Below are positions 12,722 through 23,063 of a stretch of 64,000 bases of DNA, piece by piece. The notes under the pieces are model-generated. The model was not told the origin of the DNA. It did not search any database and saw nothing but the letters and a program-made list of their open reading frames with translations. The stretch is taken from assembly GCA_033065855.1 (NCBI GenBank), contig JAVXUO010000271.1:186001-250000 (forward strand), written 5' to 3'. This stretch comes from Escallonia rubra (lineage: Eukaryota; Streptophyta; Magnoliopsida; Escalloniales; Escalloniaceae). The position numbers were made by a program, and so were the translations under genes. Position 1 is the stretch's first letter. The number at the start of each line of letters is the position of its first letter.

Positions 12722-15700
12722 TGACTTGTGGATAGGTGTGTGGGTCATTATAAATGACCTTCACATCTTATCCTTTTCTTTTCCACAACAGAATACATGC
12801 TACTTTGTCATAATAGCATATCCACCCCTATAGTTTGCACTAATCTCATATGAAGTATTATTTGAGAATAAATGTTCTATCCGTGTCCCCATGTCTGTGT
12901 CCTAAATTGGATCCGTGTCCTATAATTTCAGAATTTGGCGAGTCCGATACTAGGACACGTGTTCGATTCGGAGACCGACACCAAGTCCATGTAACATAGA
13001 CTGTATCTTATATCCTAAGATGCAAATCATTTTGTTAGTTATAGACAATAATATGCGAATGTATGAATATAAGTATGTGTTGAAAATAAGTTATCTTGCA
13101 TCCAAAAGACTAGTTCCTTCTGATTACAAATTTTAGACATGAAGACCCAAAAAATAATAAACATAAATTGTAGCTGGTGATTTAACCATAGAATGAATTG
13201 CATCCAAAATCTCAAACTTAGGGGTTTATTGAACCCAGCAACTCAAGGTTCCAAAATTGGCACTCGATACCTTGAACTTTTAGATTTGTTATGCCCAGCA
13301 CCAATTGATGGTGAAACCCCCTTTTGACAGACGTCTGTTAGTTTTTTGGGGCAAGACCTTCCCCTCCACGTCATTTCCCTCCAACCGCTGACAACAAGGC
13401 AAAAATCCAAAATGCCCCTAGTGATATTTGTTCTAAGGTTTTTTTGCTAAAATAAATAAAAATAAAAATATTTATCTGACTTCCTTGGCCTTTTCTCTCT
13501 CCCAATCTTCATCTTTGCACACCACCCGCATTCCACCCCAAATTCATCTGCAAAACACATACATATAGAGGAATGGGGTGGGTAGATCTGGCGTTTTGAA
13601 GATGAATTGGGGATAAATCAAACTGTTCGGTCGATGATGGAGTAGTGTTGGTGGGGAGATTGATAGTGGCCTTGGTGGTAGTGGAGTTTGGTAGATGGGC
13701 AATGGGTTAGGTGTAGTGGGGTTGGGTCAGGATGGCGCTTGGTTGATGATGGTTGGCAATGGTCGGTATGGTTTATGTGGGGCGAGAGTGATAGTGGTGG
13801 TGGTTTTTTTGTAACGATGGTGGTGTTGGGATGAGGGAGGTCCGCGGCTTTGGTCGGTGCGGGAATGGTGGTTGAACGACAACACTAGGAGGGATTCAGT
13901 TGCACTGGTGGTGTTGGAAAGGTTTGGTTATGGCAGTGGTTGGTTTGGTGGGCGGCAGTTATGGTGGGTTTTGCTGTTACAGTGGTTGGTTTGTTGTGGC
14001 TGCGGTTGTGGTGAGTTTGATGTTTGGTAGTGCCTGATTTGGTGGGTGGCAGTTGTGATAGGTTTTGTCGTGGTAACGGTTGTTGGCGATTGTGATGGGG
14101 TTTGTGGGGCTAGTGGGCTACGGCGGTTGTGGTGGATTATGTGCTGGTTGGTTTGTGGGGCAATGGTTGTGTGGCTTTTATAACGGTGTTGGCTAATTTG
14201 GTGGGGCTATGGATATGTGGGTTTTGTGGTGGTGGTGGTTGGTTTGGTAGGGCTAGCATTGGTGGATGGGTTGTATTCTGGTGGCGGTGGAGTGGATGAA
14301 GGATTGGAGCAGAATATGTGTTTTCAAGGTAAGTGACGTGGATGCTAGGTGGATTTAATTGGGGAAATGACGGTCTTGCCCCGAAAAAAAGTACCAGACT
14401 TTGGTGACAGGGGAGTCTGACTGTCGGTGCTGGGAACTGCGATGAAAAAGGTTCAAGGTTCTGGGTGCTAATTTTGAAACCTTGAGGTGCTGTTGCAATT
14501 TGCCCCCTAAGTTTGAGGTGCTGGGTGCAATTAATGCTGGTTGTAAGTAATCCTTAACCCCATCATCTTGTGGACTAACATATAGGAACCACATGCAAGC
14601 TCAGAGACGTAAACGTAATACCTCGCCAAACAGAAGATCTGTTTCCAGGGGATAATTTTCATGCTCCCACACCACACGACAAAGCCAAGGGCTTTAGAGG
14701 AAAGGTTGTCGCCTAACAGCATTTGAAGAGATTTGTGACCTGACAACAATAATAACTCACTAATTTCAATCATCCAAAGTTGATCAAAGTCTTCCTTCGC
14801 TTTTTCCATAGGGATACACAAAGCCAAACAATATGTATGAAATAACAACCAATAAAATAATCAAAACATCTAAATGATGGAATTCACTAATTCAATTCTT
14901 CAATCGTTACTGCTATTGTGCTATCTAATTCCTTTTGCTTGCTTTTGAGCCCACTGGTTTATATCATGCTTTAATAACATACACCAAGGCAAAGTTATTA
15001 AAGCTGGTCAAACCGGTTCAACCGGGAACCGGCTGCTACACTCGTTCGGTTCTCAAGGATCACCAGCTCTTTTCTGGAGTGGGTGGATGAGAACCAGGAC
15101 CTGACCAAATAAGCCAGCTCATTAGTTTAGTAACTAAAAAATATAAGCGCTGCTCCTAATAATTGATCCTTGGTTAGTAGACTAGCAAGCCATGCCCTAA
15201 GACGCTGAACCAAGCAAAAAGTTGTTAGTAGAGTCTGCTTTATCTAATATGTATACCTATTAACCTCTTAATATAACTCATATTTACTAAAAACAGTTGA
15301 ACTGGTTGAACCAATAAACCGTGAACCAGTCTTTTCGAACGGTTCGGTGTCCGTTTCAATTATGATAAGTATGTACCTAGGTGTTGCTTCTTAGTTGCAT
15401 ATTCACGAGAGACCGAAATCTACAACTTTGGTTATTACCAGTCATTATATAGTGGACTAGCAGTAATATCTGAGCATAAGTCTGTACCTGGTACCGTCCA
15501 TGAATCAAAACCACACCACATGTCATTTTCTCATCTGGGATCCTAGGGAAGGGCTTACAAACCCAAACGTTTACCTCAGAGTAAAGAGAAAAAAGGCCAC
15601 GTCAAATCTCTTGTTGATTTCCGATAATCCATTAACAATGAAGGAACTAGTTGTTAATATTCTCAGCCTCTTTCTTGCTCATGAAGCACCATCTCGCTCA

Positions 15701-16939
15701 AACTCTTCCTTTTCTTAGTGGTAATTACATGTCAGTATCACTCCATGAGTCATCAACCGTGCAAAACAATCTCTGCGGTCAGCTTAAGCTTAAGTACCTT
15801 TCGAGATTTGCCATTCCCATGTATTTCAGTTCGTCCCCTTGCAAACTGGGGAAGCCGGCCTTATAAAGGTAGCAATACCCTTAAGAATCCACCACCTCAT
15901 CAGCCCGAAAACAGCCTCAAAGCAAGCAGGTTCTAGTCCAACCTGGCAGAATTGGCTCGCATAATGCACACTGAAGCCCTCTAAGAATGCAGCTGCTCCA
16001 TTTTAATCATTCCACTCAAAGCATCCATGATTCAGGAAAAAAGAAAAGGAAGAAGACCCTCCGGCACTCCATTAGTAGTGTATCCAAGAATCTCAATTAA
16101 GCTAATGTCCACCACTTTATCTCGTGTCAAAGAGTAATTATGTGCTTGACTGTTGGGACGTTGGTGGACCATTTGTTGCTAATCCGTATGGTGGCTACGG
16201 TGTTGTAATCAGTCTGCTCAAAGCATCTACGAGATAAGAACTAATACATACAGGAGAACAGAAAAATAAAATCCGGCAATTTAATTTGTTAATCACAACC
16301 GAGAATCTCACTCAGGAAACACAAACTCAATTCCATTCCCTTCATTTTGTGACAGTGAGTGCTTTATGCGCGTGATTCTTGGGATTACCATGGACCATTT
16401 GTTCTTACATTCTAGGGCGGCTATGTTGATATTGCTTGGCTTCTGCTGAGGACTGCAGAGACTTGGAGCTGGTTGAAGGCTTTTTTTGTGCTACTGGAAA
16501 CATTTATTTGATTGGTTTGTACTTTTAGTCTAATTGAATTTATGTATATTAAATCGGAGAAGCTGTTCATGCACATTACTTGAGTTTGGATCATGAGTAT
16601 GCTGGAACCCTCAGACCGATACTTCTAATACGGATTGATACTTTGTGTTACTTCGGACATGCGTTGCATACAACCATTTTCTAGTTGTGCAGTGTGTTGT
16701 TAGCTGAACATCCTACTACATGATGTGCAGGAGCATTAAGGGCCAACACTAAGCTAGAAGAATCAAAGATTGAGAACATCGATGTATTTGAACAGAGCCA
16801 GCCACTTGCTGATGTTAATCCAGTTCCTCCTCTGCACGAGGTAGCTGCAATTGACTTACAAACAAAGGGAGAGAAGACTTTGAAGGATGCCGTGAAGCCT
16901 AAGCACAAGAGAAAAAAGAAGGCGGCCTCCAAAAACTGA
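2627..16939 (+). CDS. RRP45: Exosome complex core component RRP45 (RNase PH family; RRP45B/CER7 type)
   Basis: Subunit of the hexameric RNase PH-like ring of the nuclear and cytoplasmic RNA exosome, which processes and degrades RNA 3'-5'; plant RRP45 proteins are thought to be structural. Nine coding exons with GT-AG junctions and continuous phase: 2627-2763, 3120-3329, 8123-8218, 8325-8439, 9331-9411, 9544-9732, 11233-11489, 11865-11923, 16731-16939 (1353 nt, 450 residues). The N-terminus MEQRLANTWQMTVNEKKFIE and the block RVDGRRPFDYR match the family start. RNase PH domain 1 spans about residues 30-165 (FTEFSPMADP, VELGRIIDRGLR, RIDLHILDNGGN), and the second domain about 187-270 (PLPLIIHHLP, EEAVMGGRMT). 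A long acidic/polar tail ends in a lysine/arginine cluster (KHKRKKK), a plausible nuclear signal. Length fits Arabidopsis RRP45B/CER7 (about 438) better than the shorter RRP45A, which is my recollection of the family. All exons appear intact. Introns 2 (3330-8122) and 8 (11924-16730) are inflated by repeats. Confidence 0.93.
3330..4837 (+). other. RRP45 intron 2, portion upstream of the LINE
   Basis: AT-rich intronic sequence with no exon-like frame continuing RRP45 and no clear structured repeat. The stretch around 4040-4420 has the look of a dispersed repeat (short direct motifs, A-rich runs), but I could not identify ends or a family. Confidence 0.4.
4838..7335 (-). mobile_element. Degenerate L1-type LINE (ORF2 remnants), antisense inside RRP45 intron 2
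   Basis: Read on the minus strand, the frames follow plant LINE ORF2 order. 7333-7004 carries the pre-RT region (GIVSFYEKLLQEEDVWRPPL). 6859-6605 carries reverse transcriptase (VDIEKAYDHVNWKFL, MTNGTPEGFF, and IRKGNPLSSSLF where RQGDPLSP is usual). 6470-6204 carries the post-RT block (FEAVSGLKNN, STYLGLPLAARFKSK, GWKKQQLSKRGR). 5779-5406 and 5216-4932 carry the zf-RVT tail (GQFSVQSFYKIL, FLCLDRC, ICLFWFIWREHN). The 3' end near 4838-4860 is an A-rich tail preceded by TTTCTTATC. Frames are broken by many stops and shifts, and the endonuclease half is missing, so this is a dead 5'-truncated copy. It makes up about half of the intron. Confidence 0.88.
7336..8122 (+). other. RRP45 intron 2, 3' part with a poly-G run
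   Basis: Intronic sequence between the LINE and coding exon 3. It holds a G homopolymer at about 7729-7745. The acceptor ATCAG ends at 8122 and the following exon restores the RRP45 frame (ESRAVDTESL). Confidence 0.6.
12160..12260. repeat. Orphan end of the TATGTTACA-type hAT-like repeat
   Basis: The segment starting CTATGTTACACGGACT resembles the left end of the complete element that begins at 12345, but I find no matching inverted end of its own nearby. It is probably a truncated relic of the same family in RRP45 intron 8. Confidence 0.45.
12345..12999. mobile_element. Non-autonomous hAT-like element in RRP45 intron 8
   Basis: The left end CTATGTTACATGGACT is mirrored at the right end (AGTCCATGTAACATAG, ending at 12999). 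The flanks carry an 8-bp direct repeat with one mismatch: ACTATATC at 12337-12344 and ACTGTATC at 13000-13007. An 8-bp duplication is the hAT signature. The interior contains a (GA)n microsatellite and no transposase. The mismatch in the duplication and the uneven arms suggest an old insertion. Confidence 0.65.
12672..12719. repeat. (GA)n microsatellite
   Basis: About 22 uninterrupted GA dinucleotides preceded by a G-rich purine tract (12640-12672), inside the hAT-like element of RRP45 intron 8. The serine/leucine-rich open frames here on the minus strand are artefacts of this repeat. Confidence 0.9.
13195..14535. mobile_element. MULE-like TIR element with GGTGG-rich interior in RRP45 intron 8
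   Basis: Degenerate terminal inverted repeats of about 170-200 bp: the left arm has AATTGCATCC, then CTCAAACTTAGGGG, then a CCTTGAAC block and TTTTTTGGGGCAAGACC. The right arm reads the same order in reverse complement (14360-14535). The interior (13570-14300) is strongly GGT/TGG-rich on the + strand and encodes nothing recognisable. I could not find a clean 9-bp target duplication, so the exact ends are approximate. Its architecture matches the other MULE-like elements in this window. Confidence 0.65.
14995..15370. repeat. TIR repeat with ACCGGTTCAACC-type ends
   Basis: The left end holds CAAACCGGTTCAACCGGGAA. The right end holds an inverted, diverged version (AACTGGTTGAACCAATAAAC followed by a GAACGGTTCGG block). 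Such CCGGTT-rich inverted repeats are common non-autonomous DNA elements in plants. The ends and target duplication are not resolved. Confidence 0.4.
15500..16110 (-). mobile_element. Short decayed LINE reverse-transcriptase fragment in RRP45 intron 8
   Basis: Read on the minus strand, broken frames show NGVPEGLL near 16075-16050, as in the NG(S/T)PxGFF block of plant LINE RT, and CFEAVFGL near 15920, as in the FEAVSGLK block seen at 6460 in the larger LINE of intron 2. The order is correct but the sequence between is full of stops. It is probably an older or rearranged LINE piece. Confidence 0.45.
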
Positions 16940-17234
16940 TGCAAGCTAGGTTGATTTCTTTCTAGTCTTGTATATACCCGATTTTATGTTTTGCCCCGAC
17001 CTACTTTTTCGTGTCTAGGATTTGCCTGCTTAGGATTAGATCACTTGATCATGCAGAAGCTACCTGCTCTCTGGAGTTGATAACTTAACCATGCCAATTG
17101 AACAGTTGATTCTGCAAATGAGTACACATTTCTTCGGTTGTCATGCTACATACATTTTAGAAGTGATTTATTTCAAATGACGAGCAACTTGCGTGGGATA
17201 ACAAGTGCAGGGATCCAGTAGCGGGGTCTGATCT
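16940..17234 (+). other. RRP45 3' flank, likely 3'-UTR
   Basis: T-rich sequence directly after the RRP45 stop. No other coding potential. I could not place a poly(A) site with confidence. Confidence 0.4.
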
Positions 17235-17277
17235 GTGTTAATTAAGTTACATTTTACAAGTGTAACTTAATTAACAC
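17235..17277. repeat. Perfect 17-bp palindrome with 9-nt loop downstream of RRP45
   Basis: GTGTTAATTAAGTTACA is followed by a 9-nt spacer and its exact reverse complement. It sits about 300 bp after the RRP45 stop. AACACCATGATTTA occurs right after it and again at about 17310, so the vicinity is also locally duplicated. It may be a small MITE relic or part of the RRP45 3'-UTR. Confidence 0.7.
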
Positions 17278-19215
17278 CATGATTTATTCAAAAGCGGTCT
17301 GATTTATTCTAACACCATGATTTATGATCATCTACTACACCTAATGGCAGAGATAGTAATTAGGCAACTAACTGAATCTGGTGCCAGCCACGACCATTCC
17401 ATTTTGGGCAGCTCCACCACCAACCTAAATCCAAATTGTTGTAAGAAGTCGGTAATTATATCGAAGAACTCAAAACCGTCGCCCTCCGAGAATGACCAAC
17501 ACAGAAACACCAAGGAACAGAGACACTCAACTGAAATAAGGGTTACGAACCTACATGGAGGGGAAGAGGGAAACTCTCCTGAAAGGAACGAGGGAATAGG
17601 AAGGAAAGGGCGGGCTTGCCTTTTCATTATAAATATGGGACTTGTCACCTTTTCCTTACATTTGTGCTTGTTGTTTCTGCCGTTGAAACTGTAATAACCT
17701 TGAAAACCACATTTGCACCTTCAGCCTCATGGCATTCTTCCTTTTGAACACACTTAGCTAATGACTCTTGAAAACCGACCTCGTCACTGAATATATATAT
17801 TTAAGAGGAAGAAAATTCACGCCAATTTCAACAAGGATAGGCTTAAAGAGATCAAGTTTCATGAATTTGAGATCTGAGGAAGTTCGCTCATTTTTGTCAA
17901 ATGACGATGCACGTTGTCATCGAAACCGCTATTTCTTGTATCGGCAAGGTTAGTTTTCATTCACGAGAGACCACTTTTCAGTTTGTTTATTTATATATTT
18001 AATTTTTCAACAAGGGAACTGCATTGATATCAAATAGAAGAAGTTATACAAGTGCGTCTAGCACCTGATATATACACAAAAGCTGAAACATTACTAACAG
18101 GCTGCCTTTTTTCTTCTTCTTCTTCAGTTTACTTGAATGTTACCAATAGCTACTCATAGTTAAACATTCCCTCACGGTAATCATTAGCTATAAGTTATTC
18201 ACATAATTCATGCTCAATCGATTGGGCCGTTTTCATCTAGTAAACACATGCTTTTTCAGCTTTAGAAACTAGTCTCTCTCTTTCGTAGCAGGTGGTTTAG
18301 ATTCTCTGATGTCTCATTGTCCATGAAGCCTAGAGCAGATTCGAATGCTCCAATTCCACTTTTTGCAGTTGGTGCCATCTAATGGGTCAATAACAGGCAA
18401 ATGAGCAAGCATGATGGAGGTCTTAATAGACTATGAATGTCTCTACGTAACAATATATATTCGATTCTTATTGGAAAGATAAAAGAGTTAAGGCATTTCG
18501 ACCTTTCCTTTGTTTCAATAATACAACACATAATTACTTTCCTCGATACATCCTATCGAAATAGCCAGAATCCAATTATGTCATTGCAATCTTTTCTTTG
18601 TTTTCAACAATACAACACATATTTAGTCACCACATAGTAACCTTTACGCAGCCGTTATAAGCCAAAACAATAGGTTGAAAGGTGATTCACTTTTTTTTTT
18701 AGAGTCCCCAATCAAATTTGTAATGCAATTCTTTTTGCAGATTATGCTGTTTAGCTCATGCCAGAACAACTAATCTCTTTGTTTTCAGAGGAAATAGGAA
18801 GTGTTACCTATATTTTCATAGTTACAAAGTCAAAAATATTTGGGGTGCTGAATTCCCATTGCGTTGTTTGGTGAAAGTAGATTTTTTTTTACTTTGGGTA
18901 AATGACGATGGCGTTAAAAGAGCTCTCAAAACCTATCTACATACAATTGCTAAAAGGGCACCATGGTAACAAAACTATGAATAACGGATACAATGTAGGC
19001 ACGTGTCCCCTGTGCTCCCCCTTCCCTTTGCCACCGGCCAACATAGCTTCTAGTTTAAGGCTTTAGCAGATCGAGTTGTCTAGATGCGGATATATGTGTA
19101 CGCATTTACGTTTCTTCGATCGAATGTTGCTCTTTGCTCATCGAGTTTTGGTGTCTCTTTCGCTCATCATTATGGGTGGCGACTTCTGGGTTTGTACACA
19201 CCGAAAAATTCATAC
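17278..19215. other. Intergenic DNA, no gene recognised
   Basis: Mixed AT-rich sequence between RRP45 and the LTR element. The frames around 17317-17694 are short, on both strands, and match nothing I recognise. No RNA gene seen. Confidence 0.5.
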
Positions 19216-19220
19216 CAGTC

Positions 19221-19640
19221 TGTTGCTGCTAAAAACATGCTCCGCGTACTTTGCGGAACCCGAGCCTGGACCGATGACCTGCAAGATAGAAAACGAGTGA
19301 CCGCCGGGTGGGATTCCCGGCGGAGAACTCTCCGATGCTTAAGTCAGAGCGCAGCTACATGATAATAACTCTGAAAAAGCATGAAAGACACAATGTGTAT
19401 CTGTGTGTGTAGTTGTCCCATACCTGGGGGTAGACCCATTTATATAGCTGTAGGAGGAGAGTCCTATTAGGACTAGGCTGTGGACTAATCCAATCAGGAT
19501 CGTGTTAGGATCCTCGAGGATCACGTCACAATCTTTAAAGACTCTTTTAAAATCCTGATAAGATAATCATAAATCTCCCAGTTTGACTGGAATTCGCCGG
19601 GTATTCCCCAATTATTGGGAGTTATATTTGAGTTATATCA
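19221..19640 (-). repeat. 3' LTR (minus orientation) of the LARD-like element
   Basis: A 420-bp repeat running TG...CA, adjacent to the inferred polypurine tract and to the CAGTC target duplication at 19216-19220. Confidence 0.92.
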
Positions 19641-20310
19641 TAAGCCCCCCACTTCCTTAGCTAAAATGTTTGGCTGAGGAAGTTTATACCTGGTGTCTCG
19701 AGACACGCGTCAGATTTGTAAGTGATTCTCATCCACTTGTAGGGGTAACAATATTTCTCTCCTCCATGTGCTCCGACCTAAGCGGGAGCTTAAGCCTTGG
19801 AACTTTGCCCAAGTAGAGTGCTAGAACCCTAGCTCTTGAGAGCCAAGTCTTAGAATGTCGCCTGAGCAGGCTTTTCAGAATCATCTTTCGAAAGACGAAT
19901 CATGGGATCTCGAGATCCTTTAGGGGCTGTGCCCAATGGTATGACACAAAGCTGTGCATGCAAGTTGTTGCATGTGCTAAGTGTTTGAATGTCCCCTCGA
20001 GGGGTCACCTCTCCTTAGAGGGTGTTCATTTTGTGCAAGTGTGTGTTCTTTGGCTCGAGCCGACCACATCATGCTTGCGTTTTACTTTGTCGCGAACTCT
20101 TATCATCAGCTAAGAGCTGGTAAAGAAGCCTCGCACTCACGCTTGGCTGGGTTTTGAATTGACAAAGAATGGTGGGGGGATGAAGTCCCATAGTCCTTTG
20201 CCGTTTCACGGGTTAGAACTGTAGCTAAACCGTTCGGATAGAACTTGAGCTCTATCCTTTCACCCTTGGGGGTGTTCGTCCCTCGAGGGACCGCCCCAGA
20301 GGGCTGGTGG

Positions 20311-20630
20311 AGCGCGGAGCTCATGCAACTACCCTCGAGGGTTCGACGGAATTTAAGAATTCTCTTCATACACGCCCTCGGGGGCGGATGGAGCCGGAGC
20401 TCATGCAATTACCCTCAAGGGTTTGACGGAATTTAAGAATTCTCGTCATACACGCCCTCGGGGACGGATGGAGCCGGAGCTCATGCAATTACCCTCGAGG
20501 GTTTGACAGAATTTAAGAATTCTCGTCATACACTCCCTCGGGGGCGGATGGAGCCGGAGCTCATGCAATTACCCTCGAGGGTTTGACAGAATTTAAGAAT
20601 TCTCATCATACACGCCCTTGGGGGTTTCTT
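20311..20630. repeat. 80-bp tandem repeat, four copies, inside the LTR element
   Basis: The motif GGAGCTCATGCAA recurs at about 20316, 20396, 20476 and 20556, giving an exact 80-bp period. Each unit carries ACCCTC(G/A)AGGGTT and TTTAAGAATTCTC blocks and a CGCCCTCGGGG block. Copies differ at only a few positions, so the array is recent. CCTCGAGGG palindromes also occur before the array at 19993 and 20280. Confidence 0.9.
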
Positions 20631-22634
20631 GTCCTTGTTGCCGCGGTGCTAAATAAGAAGCCGCAGGTCATGGAGCCCGTAATATGGTCGTTGTGGCGAA
20701 CCTTTCTGTCTGATAAGACATAAGGCATTAAGCCTGTATGATCTCATAAAATATAAAGCCCCCCGGCCTTTGAAAAGGCGTGGATATATAAAGACGGCTT
20801 TTTAAACCCATATGTTGGGCCCGATCGCAAGAAGACATGTACGAGCAATATAGAAGACCATATCTGCCTGCTTGACTGGACGTGCATATAAAGCTAGAGG
20901 GCATGGAGTCCGTCTGAGCAAGATGTCACTGATGATCAGTAGATAAGTTGTCGAATTTAATCGATTTACTGAGAAGCAACTAGATTCAGTTTGCTTGGTT
21001 GCATGAGCTTGAGCTTGCAGTTGTTCTATCCATATTAGCGACGTTATTGGCGAAGTGCTCTGATTTACTGATCGAGGTCACTGTGTGACCGAATATCAAG
21101 AGACAATAGGTAATGCCGAGTCGGCAGGATGCTGCAGCAGAAACCCTAGACGTGACTTCAAGTCGCAGGGTGCTATGAATTTGTTCCTTGCTTTACGAAG
21201 CGATTTATACGTCACTATTAATGCTCGCAGGCGTAGTTTAAACCCTTTTCTTTCATCGACAGAAGTAGCCACTAGCATGGTGCTGCGGCGCCGGTGAAGG
21301 ATGCTGCGGTCGGCGGTGGTGCCATCGCCAGCGCGAGGACTGAAGGGTCAATGACAGTGGCTGGTAGTTGAATCTGGACCTGCGTCTGGGATTTGGACGG
21401 AGACATGAATGCCGTCGGCCGAGGTGGGCCAGATCTGAACTGGACGGTGAGGAGGCGCCGTCATCGTCTGAATGTGCCGATGATGAAAGCGCTGGGGCCA
21501 CGGCGGCGTGTCGCTCAGCGATGCCTACTGCGTCTTCATAGTTTCAGATGGTGCCAGAGACTTGCGGTGGTAAGGGAATTGGTGCCATCAGTGACTGTGG
21601 CGGTGCGCTGCCCGATTGGCGCTTGTGCTATCTGCGGCGGTTTTCGCCGATTGATGGCTTGACGTATTTCTCTTTCTTCTTCACGAACACCGTTGGCTTC
21701 ACTACAGGCGAGGTGCCGGTTAATTTTTAGTTTTGGACGGCGTAGATCCGGACAAGCGGTTGTTCCGGCGCCATAATGGTGATGCAGCCTTCTCGGCGAC
21801 TGTGAGGCGAAAGTGAGCTGGCGGTGAGGCGGCACCGTAATGGTGAGGCAGCCTGTTGATACGCGTGGCACCAGCCTCTTGCCGGCGGCGTTGACGGTAT
21901 ACGACGCTGTTGATCACCTTGCTACGGTGTTGATTCAAGGGACAGCGGTGGCATGTTAGGATTTTAACGCTGTGCAGTGGCAGCGCTCCCTTCGGTGGTT
22001 CCGATGAGTCGCGGCCGGCAGCTTCCTCTTCTTTTTTTTTTGGTTGTTCGTTGTGGACACAACAGCCCCACGGTGGCTGTGTTCTTCTCGTGGCCGCGTT
22101 GGCGCAGATTAGGGCTTGACGGCGCTTGGGCGGGGACGGCACTTCGGATGGCGGCGTTTGGGTTCTGACCCATGGCCGGCGGTGCTTCGAATGTTGTTGG
22201 TGCTGCTCCGGCAGCCTTGCGACGGCTTTGTGGCCGTATCGGTGCGACCTCGGGGAAGGTCACGGTGGACGGCGCTAAGGGCGCTGATTGTTTTTTTTTT
22301 AATGTCGCTGCTTTGGCAGCTTTCTGGCGGTTGAAGAAGCATACGCGGTGGCGCGCACGAATTGCACCTTCTGGCAGCGTTGCTATGCTGCTTCTTTTCC
22401 CTTTGCTGGACTTTTTTCTTCGGAGTTGCCGTCGGTGACTCGACGGCATTTTGTCAGTTCTGAATTTTCTTCGAACAATGTGTTGTATTTTTGTGACGAT
22501 AATTCATGGAAACTTGTGACGGCGGCGGTTTTGTCGGTGGTTCCGACACGTTGTCGCCGGCAATTTAGGTTAAACTGTTGAATTTTCTTGAGGTCAAACG
22601 GCTAGGCTGGCGGGTCCCACGGATGGCGCCAATC

Positions 22635-23058
22635 TGTTGCTGCTAAAAACATGCTCCGCGTACTTTGCGGAACCCGAGCCTGGACCGATGACCTGCAAGA
22701 TAGAAAACGAGTGACCGCCGGGTGGGGTTCCCGGCGGAGAACTCTCCGATGCTTAAGTCAGAGCGCAGCTACATGATAATAACTCTGAAAAAGCATGAAA
22801 GACACAATGTGTATCTGTGTGTGTAGTTGTCCCATACCTGGGGGTAGACCCATTTATATAGCTGTCTGTAGGAGGAGAGTCCTATTAGGACTAGGCTGTG
22901 GACTAATCCAATCAGGATCGTGTTAGGATCCTCGAGGATCACGTCACAATCTTTAAAGACTCTTTTAGAATCCTGATAAGATAATCATAAATCTCCCAGT
23001 TTGACTGGGATTCGCCGGGTATTCCCCAATTATTGGGAGTTATATTTGAGTTATATCA
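22635..23058 (-). repeat. 5' LTR (minus orientation) of the LARD-like element
   Basis: 424-bp copy of the LTR, adjoining the primer-binding-site-like sequence at 22613-22632 and the CAGTC duplication at 23059-23063. It should hold the promoter if the element is transcribed. Confidence 0.92.
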
Positions 23059-23063
23059 CAGTC

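Larger units (their letters stand above)
19216..23063 (-). mobile_element. Young LTR retrotransposon without gag/pol (LARD-like), with target duplication
   Basis: Two direct repeats (19221-19640 and 22635-23058) begin TG and end CA and flank about 3.0 kb. Five-base target duplications CAGTC lie at 19216-19220 and 23059-23063. Polarity is minus: next to the 22635 LTR the minus strand reads TTGGCGCCATCCGTGGGAC (22613-22632), which resembles the primer-binding site of plant Ty3/gypsy Tat-like elements, and next to the 19640 LTR it reads a polypurine tract (about 19644-19657). The interior has no capsid, protease, RT or integrase. It contains an 80-bp tandem array and a GC-rich section with Ala/Pro/Arg-rich frames. 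The structure looks whole for a non-autonomous element. The LTRs differ by three substitutions and one 4-bp indel, about 0.7 percent, which at usual plant rates suggests an insertion a few hundred thousand years old. Confidence 0.92.

Noticed and set aside
20311-20630. CRISPR-like array
   Set aside because: The 80-bp units are continuous tandem repeats without distinct spacers, inside a plant LTR element.
21253-22581. Overlapping GC-rich frames of 60-161 codons inside the LTR element
   Set aside because: Present in all frames, low complexity, with no similarity to gag, pol or a host protein that I can recognise.
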